A stretch of 64,000 nucleotides of DNA from Metopolophium dirhodum (lineage: Eukaryota; Arthropoda; Insecta; Hemiptera; Aphididae), in the NCBI RefSeq assembly GCF_019925205.1, contig NC_083562.1, positions 16,616,001-16,680,000 on the forward strand. Reading direction: 5' to 3'. Positions 22,601-35,200 of the stretch are shown one piece after another. The position numbers and the translations under genes were made by a program. The notes beneath the pieces are model-generated. The model saw nothing but the letters and a program-made list of their open reading frames with translations. It did not search any database and was not told the DNA's origin. The stretch's first letter is position 1; each line of letters starts with the position of its first letter.

Positions 22601-25600
22601 TACCTGGGGCGGGATCAATCCACCTAGATTTAAAGAATTGAAAATGATTAAATTTTGAAACGGAAAAAAAAACTGTACCTACTTAATATTTATGTACATA
22701 GTACCTTTGTTTATTGTCTTCTCTGGCTCTACAAATTTTCTGTGACGGAACATTAGTCCATTGTTCTGCCATTGTAACTAAAGCACCCCCATCCATAAGT
22801 CCATAACCAAATTTATGACTTACTAAATAAAATATTTTTCTTTAGGCTAATATATTAGTCAGGTAGGTAATCATATTACAAATTAACATTGTTTCAAGTT
22901 AATGTAAAATAAACTTAATTATGTAGAATTTCAAGTGTTATTATGAATAATGAAATGTTAAACTGTTATGACTGAACAACTCATTGTACTTTTTCTCGAC
23001 AGTTAATAATTTAAAACTAATTAACCTTCTAAATTTAATGGATTAATTATAATAGAAGTTATGAGTTATATATACTCAATACTTATATAGTAGTTATATA
23101 TACTCGTATCAATGTTTAAAAATTAAATAATGATTACAACAGTAGAATCATATTATAAATTTCCTACCTTTACGATTAACTCCATTTGTTGTCCAACCAG
23201 ATTCATTTTGTAAAGGTTTTGTATTCGAAGTCATAACAACTAAATACTGCATATCTCTCCAAGTGAGATTACTATTTGCTTCTAGGGCTAAAGCACAAAG
23301 GCCAGCTGCAATAGGAGCCGAAGCGGAAGTTCCTGGCGTTTGAAAGTTTAATTTATTATTCTAATTATCAGTAGATATTATGTAAAAAGATTTATTTTAT
23401 ATTTAATTTTTAATTAAATACCACTGTGTTCGGATGTACATATGGTTTCTGGTTTCATTTTTGTGTCCATGTCAACTGTTGTCACTCCATGGTCACTTCC
23501 TGGCGTTCCAGAGCTGTATGTAGCAGCCAATGTCGATGAACATTCCTCCAAATACCATGGTTTATTTCTGTAAATTGGTAAATTGATAATTTCGAGTATT
23601 AATTAAAATGATATCAATCGTTTTAAACGTAATACGATTTTTGAAAAATAACTTCAAACAGATGAGCTAAATTAATTTATATGTATTACCCAGTTTGAGT
23701 GACACTTGAAATAGATAACGTATAAATACTGTTTGTATATCCATCACAATTACAAGAATCGGTATGATGTCCGCCATTACCCGATGCCCACACAAATATT
23801 GAACCTTTGCCTTTTCTTCCCTGTAGACAAACAAATAATCAAGTAACATCAAATAAATTAATAATCAAATACAATTTTGTTTAATGTAGAATGTTTATAA
23901 TACAAATGACGTGTACAGAGACTTACAAATAATAAGTCGTAATTATTTTATTTTATTTTTAATATCAGAAATAGTACTTTTACGTCATAAACTAAAATTT
24001 AAAATACGCAACACGCAGCACTCGGTTTCTTGAAATATCATTAAAGTATATACAATTAAATGTAATACTGATATAAAATATACAGTGTAATTCACTAAGC
24101 ATGTGTACCTAAAATTTTTATTCAATAATGCACTTCATCAAAATCTGATTTTTAATTATATTTAAAGACCAAAGACAATATTGATAATTTTTGAAAATGG
24201 TCCAAGTATAATAATTAACAGATCCAATATTACATCTAGTATAATTTATTTTTGTAAAACTAGTTGCGTAAGGACTAGTTGCGAAGAATAAACAATTTAA
24301 TAACTAAGAAACTAGGTACTCGTTTGTATTTTGAATTAGGTAAGTAGGTACATCAAAATTATCGAAACAATTATCCACTTAATAATTTACATTAAAAAAG
24401 AGGGTTCTCATTTGAAAAACAGAATTCTGTATGCATACTTAAAAATTCAAAAAATCAGAAATTGAATGCATTTATTATTAAAGGAAAAAAGGTGGGAAAG
24501 TGGGTACCGTTCTGATGTACAGTAAGTGTCTAGAAGGGTCACTGTAATATATGTGCTAAATTTAAACTCAATGATATAAAATCATTGTATACGAAAAACT
24601 ATTCTGAGCGAATATGGCCTGTCAACCTATATCACTAAGTATATTTTATGAGATTATTGCTATTAAAGTATTGAAGTAATTTATTTTACTATTTATATAC
24701 ATAGGTAATACAGTGGATTGAATTATTTTTTGTCGAAAACATTGCATTTCAAAATGTCATTGTGTGTATACAATATAATTATATACTTTAAACGTTTCAA
24801 GTACCAAGTCACAAATAATATATTTAAATTAAAACAAAATATCTAAAATCGTTATTCTTTGTTTAAATATATAATTAAATTTGAACTTAAAATATCTATA
24901 AAAAAAAAATGAGATTTTATATTTCATATTTTTTGGTTACGGCATAAATGAGAAACCTTGTTTTACATTTTCAATCCGTACTTATAAAATTAAATATTTT
25001 ATGAATTACCAACTAAAAAATAATTTACAAATTTTCGAGATATTGATGGATTTTGTGAAAGTTAGAACTTTAAATGCTTTTTTAAAAGAACACCTATGTA
25101 TATTTAATATGTATTATTTGTTATAACTATTTATGAGGATCCTTGCATTAAATATTAAAGCTTTTTGACACAGCAAAAAAAATTTAAAAACTAAAAAAAA
25201 GTGGAAATATCAATAAATAGATATCCAAGAAAATGAAAATATTTTGCAAATGATAAAATAAACATTTGATGAATATTTCATGTAAGTATCTGCGATAATA
25301 TTTTTTAAAATTACCCCAAAAAAAATATATTTTCTCTCCGTTTTTTCCCTAATTTTTTTTTGGTTTTTCCCGACACTTTTGAAAACTACTGCAAATTTCT
25401 TACTTTTTATCCAACAAACTTATCCAAATTTTTTTTTTTAAAACACTTTATCTTTGATATTAAAAGCATCTTTAAGATCAGTTAGGTCGTATGGTATCTA
25501 AATCTGAGGTGAACATAAGTCCTCAAATGTCCAAATTATCCAAGATTTCTAACAAGTATGTTTTTTGTCTTATGCTTGTAACTTTGTCTCTATGCTACGT

Positions 25601-26230
25601 CATCAACTATAACCTTTACAAAGACCTAAAATGTCAACTCCGTCCCAATTTTCAACTAATCTTTACAAAACATTCTATTCAAATTTACTTCAAACCCCCC
25701 TAAAATTAAACTATCAATTTACTAGTCCTGACTATCCTCCGTGTACATTAAAGTTAAATTATTGTCCTAGAGACCACTATCTATTTAATAAAAAAAAAAA
25801 AAAAAACATTTTGCGTCTATATAATACTTGACAGTTTATAGAATAATAAAATTGACAGTCTTTTGAAATGATTACATGTAACTAACTAAAATATAAAATT
25901 ATATCATTAGCCATGGAATAATAATGTCTTGGGGGACGAGGTGGCCGAGTGGTCTAACGCGACGGATTCGGCACAGCCGGTCCGAGTTCGATCCTCGACC
26001 ACTGGGCGGCATTTTTCTCCGTGCAAGTCACGGTGTCCGGAGAACAAGTGCCGCCATCCCCCCACCCCGGGGCACGGCAGAAACCTACGGGTGCCCCATT
26101 AGAAATTCTGCCAAACACAACACACACGTGTACCAACCTACCCAATATAAAAACCTACCAAACCTTCCAAATATAAAAACCTACAGTGCCCTCCCCACAC
26201 CCAATGGCCTATGTTGCCGCGGGTTACCCA

Positions 26231-26274
<44 letters not shown>

Positions 26275-29200
26275 ATGTCTTATATATTGTTAGTTATCGA
26301 TAAAAAAATCGAATACGAGAACCTATTGTAGCGATAATCAATCAAATACTAAACAAAACGTAAACTAAATAATAATTATTGTGAACAGTAACAATTAACA
26401 GAATATACATTTATAGTAGGTATAATATATGTTACCTATAATAAAGACAGTAAACATACATTCAATTTATTTTTATACTTTTAAACAAAATGTATTTTAG
26501 GAATTTAAGAAACGACGTCCACGATGTCAAGTCTCATAAACTCACATCAGAAAAATGAAAATAATAATAATTATAATATTTTATACAACTTTGGAATGCA
26601 TCCAAGTTTCCACAAATATATTTTACCTTTGAAACACCTTATTGTATCTATCTCGATTTAGCTTTTATTTAAATTTTCTACAAAAAATACACTTCTCAAG
26701 TATTTTTGTATTGTATATGAAATATCAATAACTTACAAATAAAACAACGTTAAATTCATAAAAAAATTTAATAAAATATATTTGTATATAAATTATGATA
26801 CCAGATACTCAGAACCAAAAGGATCTAACTTGATTTGTTGAAAATATTATTTTTATTATCCATATAGGTTTATTTATCAATGCTCTACAATCTAATCTCA
26901 CAAACAACCATTTGTGTGCACTATTCAAATAGTTATTATAGAGAACTAAAAGGTCCTAAATCAATACAATTTTCAAACATTTTATTTAATAGTGATCTAA
27001 ATGTACCATTTGGTTCTTAACTATAGTTTCCAAAACAGTAGGTTTTATCTTCTATATTCATATTAAAGTAAACAAGTGATGACTAAAAAGCGTTATCCCC
27101 TGTTAATTGTATCAACTATACATTAACACAATTAAGTATTTTAAAATACTATTACCTAATAATTATATATTTATCAAAAAAATGAGAAATTCTGTAAATA
27201 ATTTTACTATCTGTTATATTATGTTAGATACAACATCACGTTACATAATCTTTTATTTAATTGAATGGTATGCCATATGCAATATAGAATTAAATAGGAA
27301 TAATAGTTTAAATAAATAACTAATTGAATAAAATATACTTACTACTAAAGTATTTATCTGTAATATTAGAGTCTAAATAATATTTTAGTCATCAACTTAC
27401 ATTTTTTACAATTTCGTTTCTTTACCTTTGCTTAGACAAACCTAAATTATTAGACTTAAAAATCATTCAATACGCAGGAAGATAATAATATAACAGTTTG
27501 AAGTTTAAAATTGTTTTCCTGAACACAATTTGATATTCTCAGATTTAGTTTGTTGGTTCTGAGCTCACGGTATGTTAAGGTAAATTATTTGTATTTGGAT
27601 ACTAAAGATTATACTATACTGGGACGTGTTCTAGTCCATATTATTTAGAATATTTAGACAGAACATTGAACATTTCTACAGTTCACATACCGTGCACGCA
27701 TATGTATATCTAGTCTAATGGACTTTATCCATTAACAGTACACAAGCACACATATGAAAAACCCTTATAAAGTAAAAGTAAAAAAAAGAAACAAAACAGA
27801 AAAAAATTAAAGCACAAAACTAAACAATCAGGTCACAGACTTGACATTCGTTCGTGTACATATAAAACAAAAAACTCTATTATTTTTTGTTTGAATAGGC
27901 TGTTATGAAACGAACGGATGCGTGTATAAATTGTCGACAAATGCACACATTTTACCTGACAGACGAAACGGCCAATAAAAGCTCATAAAAACAGTACAAA
28001 TAAATGTTTGTTGCAGGCTATTTAAAAACCCTTAATGGCAACTTTTGCTAAGGTTCTATCTACCTTTTTTTTTTCGCATTCCACCTCATTTTTTTTCCTT
28101 CTCTTATATCTCAGTATCGTTCTTTCACCTTATTGCCTCTTACCATCTTTCTATTTGCCCAGATAATATCCAAACTAACCCCATTCAACCGTAATGCTAA
28201 ATTATATCCGTATATATTTTTAAAAGGTAAATAAAATGTCTGTAATAGTTCAAATCACCTTGGGTGTTGGAATACACAACAAACGTATCATACTTCAGAC
28301 GAAACAAATGTTATAAAAACTACAAATTAATAATTATCCGTTAATAGATATATTTCCATCAATCTAAGGTTAGGTATATTTATCAATAGGTATATATAAT
28401 TAATTATAAATTGTCTAGTAGTTATTATCCCGATATTTTAATGAAATAATAAAATGTTTTAATTTAGAATTCCTCAAATATTTAAAATGTTTTCCACTAC
28501 AAGATAAACATAATTACATAATATTCTATATAGTCTCACGTTATTATTTGTTACTAGCTATTTTCTTTTTCTGAGTTCTAAGAACTGCAAAAATTGATAC
28601 AAAAGTAATAAGTAATGTAATTATAAGAAATGGGGAAAATATGTACCTAACATATGAAATGTTTATACATTTAAGTTAAATATACCATATAATTGATACT
28701 GGACAATTTTAATTATCGAAATTTAAAAAATTGACAATTAATTTAATATTATGCTGAACGAATATTTTTTTTTTACTTTAAATACAATTTATAAACAAAG
28801 CAATATTAGCCAAGTTTTAAATTCTTAGTGGAGCTATGAATATATTGATTTTACGAATCTAGTTAATAAAGAATTGTCAATTACAAAAATTAGTATAGTA
28901 AATTAATAAGCCACTGAAAATTATTCCAACTAAAAACAATTTTATTTTTTAATTGTTATGAAATAACAAAAACATTATTGTTATTAGACAATAGACAGCA
29001 CATAATATATTGAACAAAGCATAAGCATAATACATAATTACAATAAAATTAAAGTCAATATAAATACATAGAAAATGTTATCACATATTTAAATATTTTT
29101 ATATTATAAGATAATTACGCACAATACGTAAATTGTATAATAATATGCCGAATGCTATATACACGTGAATAAACGAATACTTAAACAACCTCAAATCTGT

Positions 29201-32200
29201 CCCCCTTAGGCCATTTTTTCTGTTCAACTAATTGTTCGCAGGATATTTTGCTTTAACCATATTTGTACTTGCCCATTTTTGTTTTGCCTTTTTTTCCGTG
29301 GCTATTATTGCTGATGTCCTGATTTTACAGTGATATATGAGTATTAGTGCAGTAAAATGCTTCAATCATTACCTTTGAAGAAAGTTACTGGAATAAAAGT
29401 GAATCTTGTTGCTTCTATGGAGTATGCTGGTAAAGAGTAAATAATTCTTGGGAACTTACAAAATAACTGAATAAAAAAATTTAAGGGAAAACGGATTTTT
29501 TACGCAAAATGTATTATTAATTTATCATTGAATTCAAATTTATCTATTACACTATTACAGAGTGACATACCCAATAATTAGGTACACTTAACGTATACTG
29601 TAAAGCTAATTGTTTACCTATTATACCAGTACATTTTTTATTTGTATTAACAACACTACCAGCTATTAAACACTTAAAATTAAAATTAAAATTATATTAA
29701 GTATCTTACAATGTAACAACCGTGCTGGTTCACAAATTCTGGTTAGCACCTTTTAAATATTATATTTATTTATGTATCATTTAATATAGATATTAAAAAC
29801 AAAAATTATATTTACATTTCGTAATAATCCATAAACAAATTGAAGATTTTATTCGGTTAAAATAGATTAGTATACAGGTATACTATATTGCCTATACGAA
29901 ACGCCGTGCAACATAATATTATGTTAAAAAAGCGGAAGTGGAAGTCGCTCTGCTGTACAGTAGGTTATATGTGGGGGGTCACTGTGATGGATGGTGTTAA
30001 ATTTGAATTCAATGATATAAAATCATTGTACATGAAAAACGGTTCTTAGTGAAGGCGGTCTGTTCACCTATAATACTACTAAGTATATTTGATGATATTT
30101 TTGTGATAATTTATTTTACTATTAGGCATTAGTACACTAGTAGGTTGAATTGATTTTTGACAAAAAAATTACATTTTAAAATGTCATAGTGTACATAAAA
30201 TATAATAATATACTCTAAAAGTTTGATATACACACGAATAATATTTTTAAATAACAACAAAATAACTAAAATTGTTATTCTTGGTTTTATTTTGTCCAAA
30301 TTTTCTAATTAAGTATGTAAGAAATGACTGTGTTAATATTATTTTTAGATTTTTTGGTTACAGTATGAACTATTATAGAATCCTTGTTTTAAATTTTCAA
30401 TTCTTAGCTATAAAATATACTTTTTTTAAATGTTTAACTACTAAGTAATTTGTAAATTTTTAATTTGACAAGTTATATTATCCATAGTTGAACTTTAAAT
30501 ACTTATAAAAAAAAACAGTACCTATGGATCTTTATTATTTCTCAACTGCAATTAAAACTTCTGATTAAGAACCATGTATTAAATTTTCATATCTTAGATA
30601 TACAAGGATATTTTTTTTGAATATCCGATTGTAAAATAATTTCCAAGTTTTCAAGATTATGGTGATTTTCGTAAAAAATTGAAAAATGCCTATAAAAAAA
30701 ATTGTGCCTACGTATTTCTTATAATTTTAAGCTACTGTTATATCAACTTATCAGAATTTATGTATTACATTTTCAAACTTTTTGACTAAACGAATAAAAT
30801 TATACGGACATTTATAGAATAAAAAACTAAAAAAAATTGAAAATTGAAAATGTTTATAAATAACTCAAGACTAGTCAAAATTTTTTGAAAATGTTTTCAT
30901 GTATAGAAAATTATAATATAAACATTTTATACAAATTTTAAGTGCATAAAATTAATAGTTTTTGAATAACAACAAAATAAGAAAATCGTATTATGAGAAT
31001 TTGGTAATTTACGGGTGAATATCCAAAGTCTAACTTCAAACACTCGTACAAAATTAATTTGACTCTCCAGTAAACTTTTTTTTTTATTAGTTGTAGAAAA
31101 GCTTAAGTGAAATCTTGTGTAAAAATTTAAAATTTTAGAAATAAATAAAAACATTTTATTGAAATAATTTGCCAATTTTTGTGTTATTGATGAGTTTTGT
31201 CAACATTTTGGCTTCAGACGCTTATAAAAAATTATTGTAGATTCACGCTCCACTTTTGTTTTTAATTTCTACTTGCATTAACCTATGAGAAATGTTGTAT
31301 TTTATTTTAAAGTTTTTTGACCGACCAAAACAGTTTGTATCAACAATAGTTGATAAAAACTGAAATAACTCAAAATTTACTTATACCTATAAATTGCTCA
31401 AAAAGTTTCGCAATATTTCGAAAATGATATGGTGCATAGAAATTGCTAATATAAACATTCAGTTAAAATATCATCTATATTCTGTTATTTTTTTTTTTTT
31501 GGATTTAAACTAAACAATAAAACTGATTTTTTTCGAAAACTGTTTTTGTAAAAGTCTCAGTTTTTCCTTAACTTTTCGTTTTTTTTTAAACTTTTGGAAA
31601 TTTCCTACTTTTGACCCTACAAAGTACCAGCTGCAATCACTTTCCTACCAGAAGAGCTGCTGTTGAAAAAAAATTTAAGCATTTTTACTATTCCAAAAAG
31701 TGATGATAGACACAAAAAAAAAACACATCATAGTAAAATCAATACATTCATCGCTCAGCTCAGAATCTAAAACCACAGTCACCGCGGGTGTTGAGAACTC
31801 ATCTTGCTTAACATACCTGAATAAATTAATATTTAACGAAGGAACGTAAACTTTTCACCCATTACGTCTGCTGTGATTTCCTATACATATTGATAGTATT
31901 AGGATTAATTGTAAGCTATTAATACCACAATTCTATTAACACAGTTCGAAGTTCTACGATACCTACGTGAAATTGACTAATAATAAAATCGTATTGTTAA
32001 TTACAATAGAGTAATATATGATTTTCAACAATATTATAAATTATACTAAAAAATAATATATTATATACAATATTTTTGGAAAATATTCGTTATTTCGTTC
32101 GTCGTACCACGTATTACCAATGGAAAAGTAAATTACTAATGGTAATATAAAATATAAATAAAATATTATAAAATGTTCTTTTAAAATTTTAAATAGATGC

Positions 32201-35200
32201 TAATACAGCTCCGCCCAGAATCGTTTTTAGTAGGTACGTATTGATTTATCATTGAATTCGAATTTAACACAATATCCATTACAAAGACCCACTCAATGAC
32301 GATGTACATATTTTGAAATATGCTATATGTCTATATAGCAGAGTTACTTCACCGGTTTTTGGATTATTTTAAATGTTATGTTAATATTGTTATAAAAATA
32401 TAATCAACGTTTTTGTGAAAATTACTTTAATTTAAAACAATCAAAATTATTTTTATTACATTGGATAATGTAACGATGACACTTACCGATGTAACGCCAT
32501 TAACGAATGCTCTTTTGGCCAATGGTCCAGGTCCATCAACTGTTTCCCCATCGTCCTCTGGTCCCCAGGACGCACTGTATATATCTATATAGTTTGTGTT
32601 CAAGCTTAATGCTTTTGCTTCAACCACGTCGTTAACAACCCCATCTAACATCCGGACACCTTTTGATAAACACACCAACACCACAATCGATTACTTATGG
32701 AAAATTATTTTTTTAAATAAATTTCAACAATTTATTCCAATGGATAGATGGAAATTTTCAAATAAAATATCTCCAATATTCGTGTATGACTATTGAATAT
32801 ATTTTGAAGTATAGATATTAATATATTATATATATATTATGTTATAATATCAAAATTTCATTTATGTAGCTGAAATGCATCCTACGTTGCAGAACGTTAA
32901 TTTTATGATATCACAATTATACATTCAATAGTATCTACATTTAAAAAATGATGCATGTATAATTTATAATGCATATTATCATACATTTATAGTATGTTAT
33001 CAAACATATAAATATTTATTAATACATGTAAAATGTATAGCTTATACTAATCAGCTAATAATATTATTTCCATATAGTATTTATATTACGCAGGTAATAT
33101 GTATATTATGTTATACTATACTATGTATTTTATAAATTATTTAAAATCCAATTTCACTTAAATAAATGATCGCATATACATTGTAAACAGTCTAAATACA
33201 TAACATTAACTATACTACTAATGTTTACATAGTTTGTTCCAAACCTCCAATTTTTGCATTGTATGCGATTCCAACACCACAGAATTGGTTGAATGCAACG
33301 GCTGCAACTTCTCCAGCACACCTAGTGCCATGTTTGTTGTCTCCGTCATCTCGTGGACTTGGGTCGTCGTCATCGTCGTTTATATCCCAACTAGCTGCTT
33401 TGTCCTAAGAAATTACATAAATTACCCAAGTCATTGTCGGTGAAACATTACATTATTTATTTTAGGTATTAAGGGCGGTAAGGGGGAAATGTTACATCAA
33501 TAATTCATGCAATATTTTTAACTCGAGGCGTATGGGTGTGCTCGAATTCGAAATAAATGAAGGAGACACCGGAAACAAAGAGCGAGATGTGATAATATAC
33601 AGTTTGGAGTAATGAAATGCGAAGACGTTAAATAGCAGGATAATACAAACAAGGGCGCAAAAGGTCAATCAAAATGGACCCGAAGGCGACAAAGAGTGTA
33701 AACAGAATGATATACACAATACAGTGAATACTTGACAGCGGCAGAGGCAATGGCGTTATTAAATGGCTAGAGGCTGTGTAACATTTAAAAAAAACCTATG
33801 AGCCTGTCGCCTGGGAGAAGTTGAAAAGTACATATGGAATGTTTGGAAATTGAGTTCAGCAATAATGTATATAGGTGCCTGGAAACGTTCACCAATCAAT
33901 ATTAAATTGAAAAAAAAATTTCAAATTAAACATCGACCAACACACCGGGAGTATTTTTTCTTTATATATATTTAGGTATATTAAATAAATCCAATCAATT
34001 ATAAATTTAAAATAAAGTTATTGTATTAACACTACAAGACACACATTGATTTTAAATTGTTAGTTATAGGGTGCTACCACTGGGTACCTTCCATAATCTT
34101 ATTATCATATCATTCTTACTCGTTACTCATCAAACTTATTTATTATACTAAGAACATGTATAGATTGTAGATTACTTCAATAAATAAATAAAAAAAAAGT
34201 TATTAGTTATTGTGTTATATAAAAATTTGTAGTGAATATAGAAAACTGTGGTAACTATTTTGATTTGTATTTAATAAGCTAATTGATTAATCATTTTATA
34301 CGTATTACACTATTATTTCCACCTTATTGAAATGTAATTTTATATGATGGAATATTTATTTTAACATGTTTGGTTTATTTATTTTTAATTATATTAAATA
34401 ATAATGGATAGCTAGTAAGTATGTATTCATAATATATTTCCAACGGCAATATAATCAGGATTCTATGAATATAAATATAACATTGTGAATTATTCTGCTT
34501 ATTACTAACAACACCAATAATTATATACTATGTATATTAATATTGAAAAAATATATTATATTGGTATACATTTCCAACTAATCAAACTAAAAAAAAATAA
34601 AATTGGTATTTAAATATCTATCTTTAGCAAATACGAGTTTAGCTAACAACATTTCTCTTTTTCAGCTTATGTTCTAATAGATCTAACACCACTTTTATAT
34701 TTGGCATCAGAGATATAACTATGTTCTAATACAACGTCCATTCAATTAATGTGTTCTGTAAATATACTAAATACCGATATTTTTGAATATAATTCTTTAC
34801 AATCTTTTAAACATCACTTGTATTTTACGTACTTTACTAATTATTTATTCAATTTGTATATTTTACCACTAAAAAATATTGTAACCATTAGTTTCTTTCT
34901 TTTTTTTTCCATTTTTCTATTTTCACATTACTGTGTTACTGTGTTGATTGTTCTAATAATAACAGTTTTGTGTATACCGGTCGACCCGTCGAAATAAATA
35001 AATACTATATAATTTAAATTTATAATGCATAGTTTTTAGCATTGTAATATATTATTTTTAAATATTTAATAATGCAAAATAAAAAACTTCAATGTAGAAT
35101 ACATAAATTGTACAGTTTCAATGAAGCTTAGTGCAAGTGATTTAATGTGTAGCTGGTTTATTAGCATGTGTATACTATGCATATATCATATATATATATA

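Larger units (their letters stand above)
23821..32486 (-). other. Furin-like intron carrying SINE and repeat copies
   Basis: This 8.7-kb intron holds the two best repeat copies (24490..25440, 29930..31772), the SINE (25931..26270) and inverted repeat fragments. The rest, mainly 26.3-29.4 kb, is A+T-rich without a gene. Confidence 0.85.

Noticed and set aside
23690..23820. Possible identity as PC2 (amontillado)
   Set aside because: The oxyanion residue is Asn in SGNGG, whereas PC2 has Asp at this position. A membrane anchor is also present.
25931..26005. Functional tRNA gene
   Set aside because: The head has A and B boxes, but the cloverleaf is not closed properly, and it continues into a SINE body with an A tail and target duplication.
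25924..26331. 135-codon plus-strand open frame and its minus-strand partner
   Set aside because: Both lie across the SINE, with the tRNA-like head and the A tail read as protein (poly-Lys).
32596..32796. Plus-strand frame over the SASWGPEDDG exon
   Set aside because: It is the antisense shadow of a furin-like exon running into A+T-rich intron.
33234..33443. Plus-strand frame over the catalytic His exon
   Set aside because: It is the antisense shadow of a clear furin-like exon.
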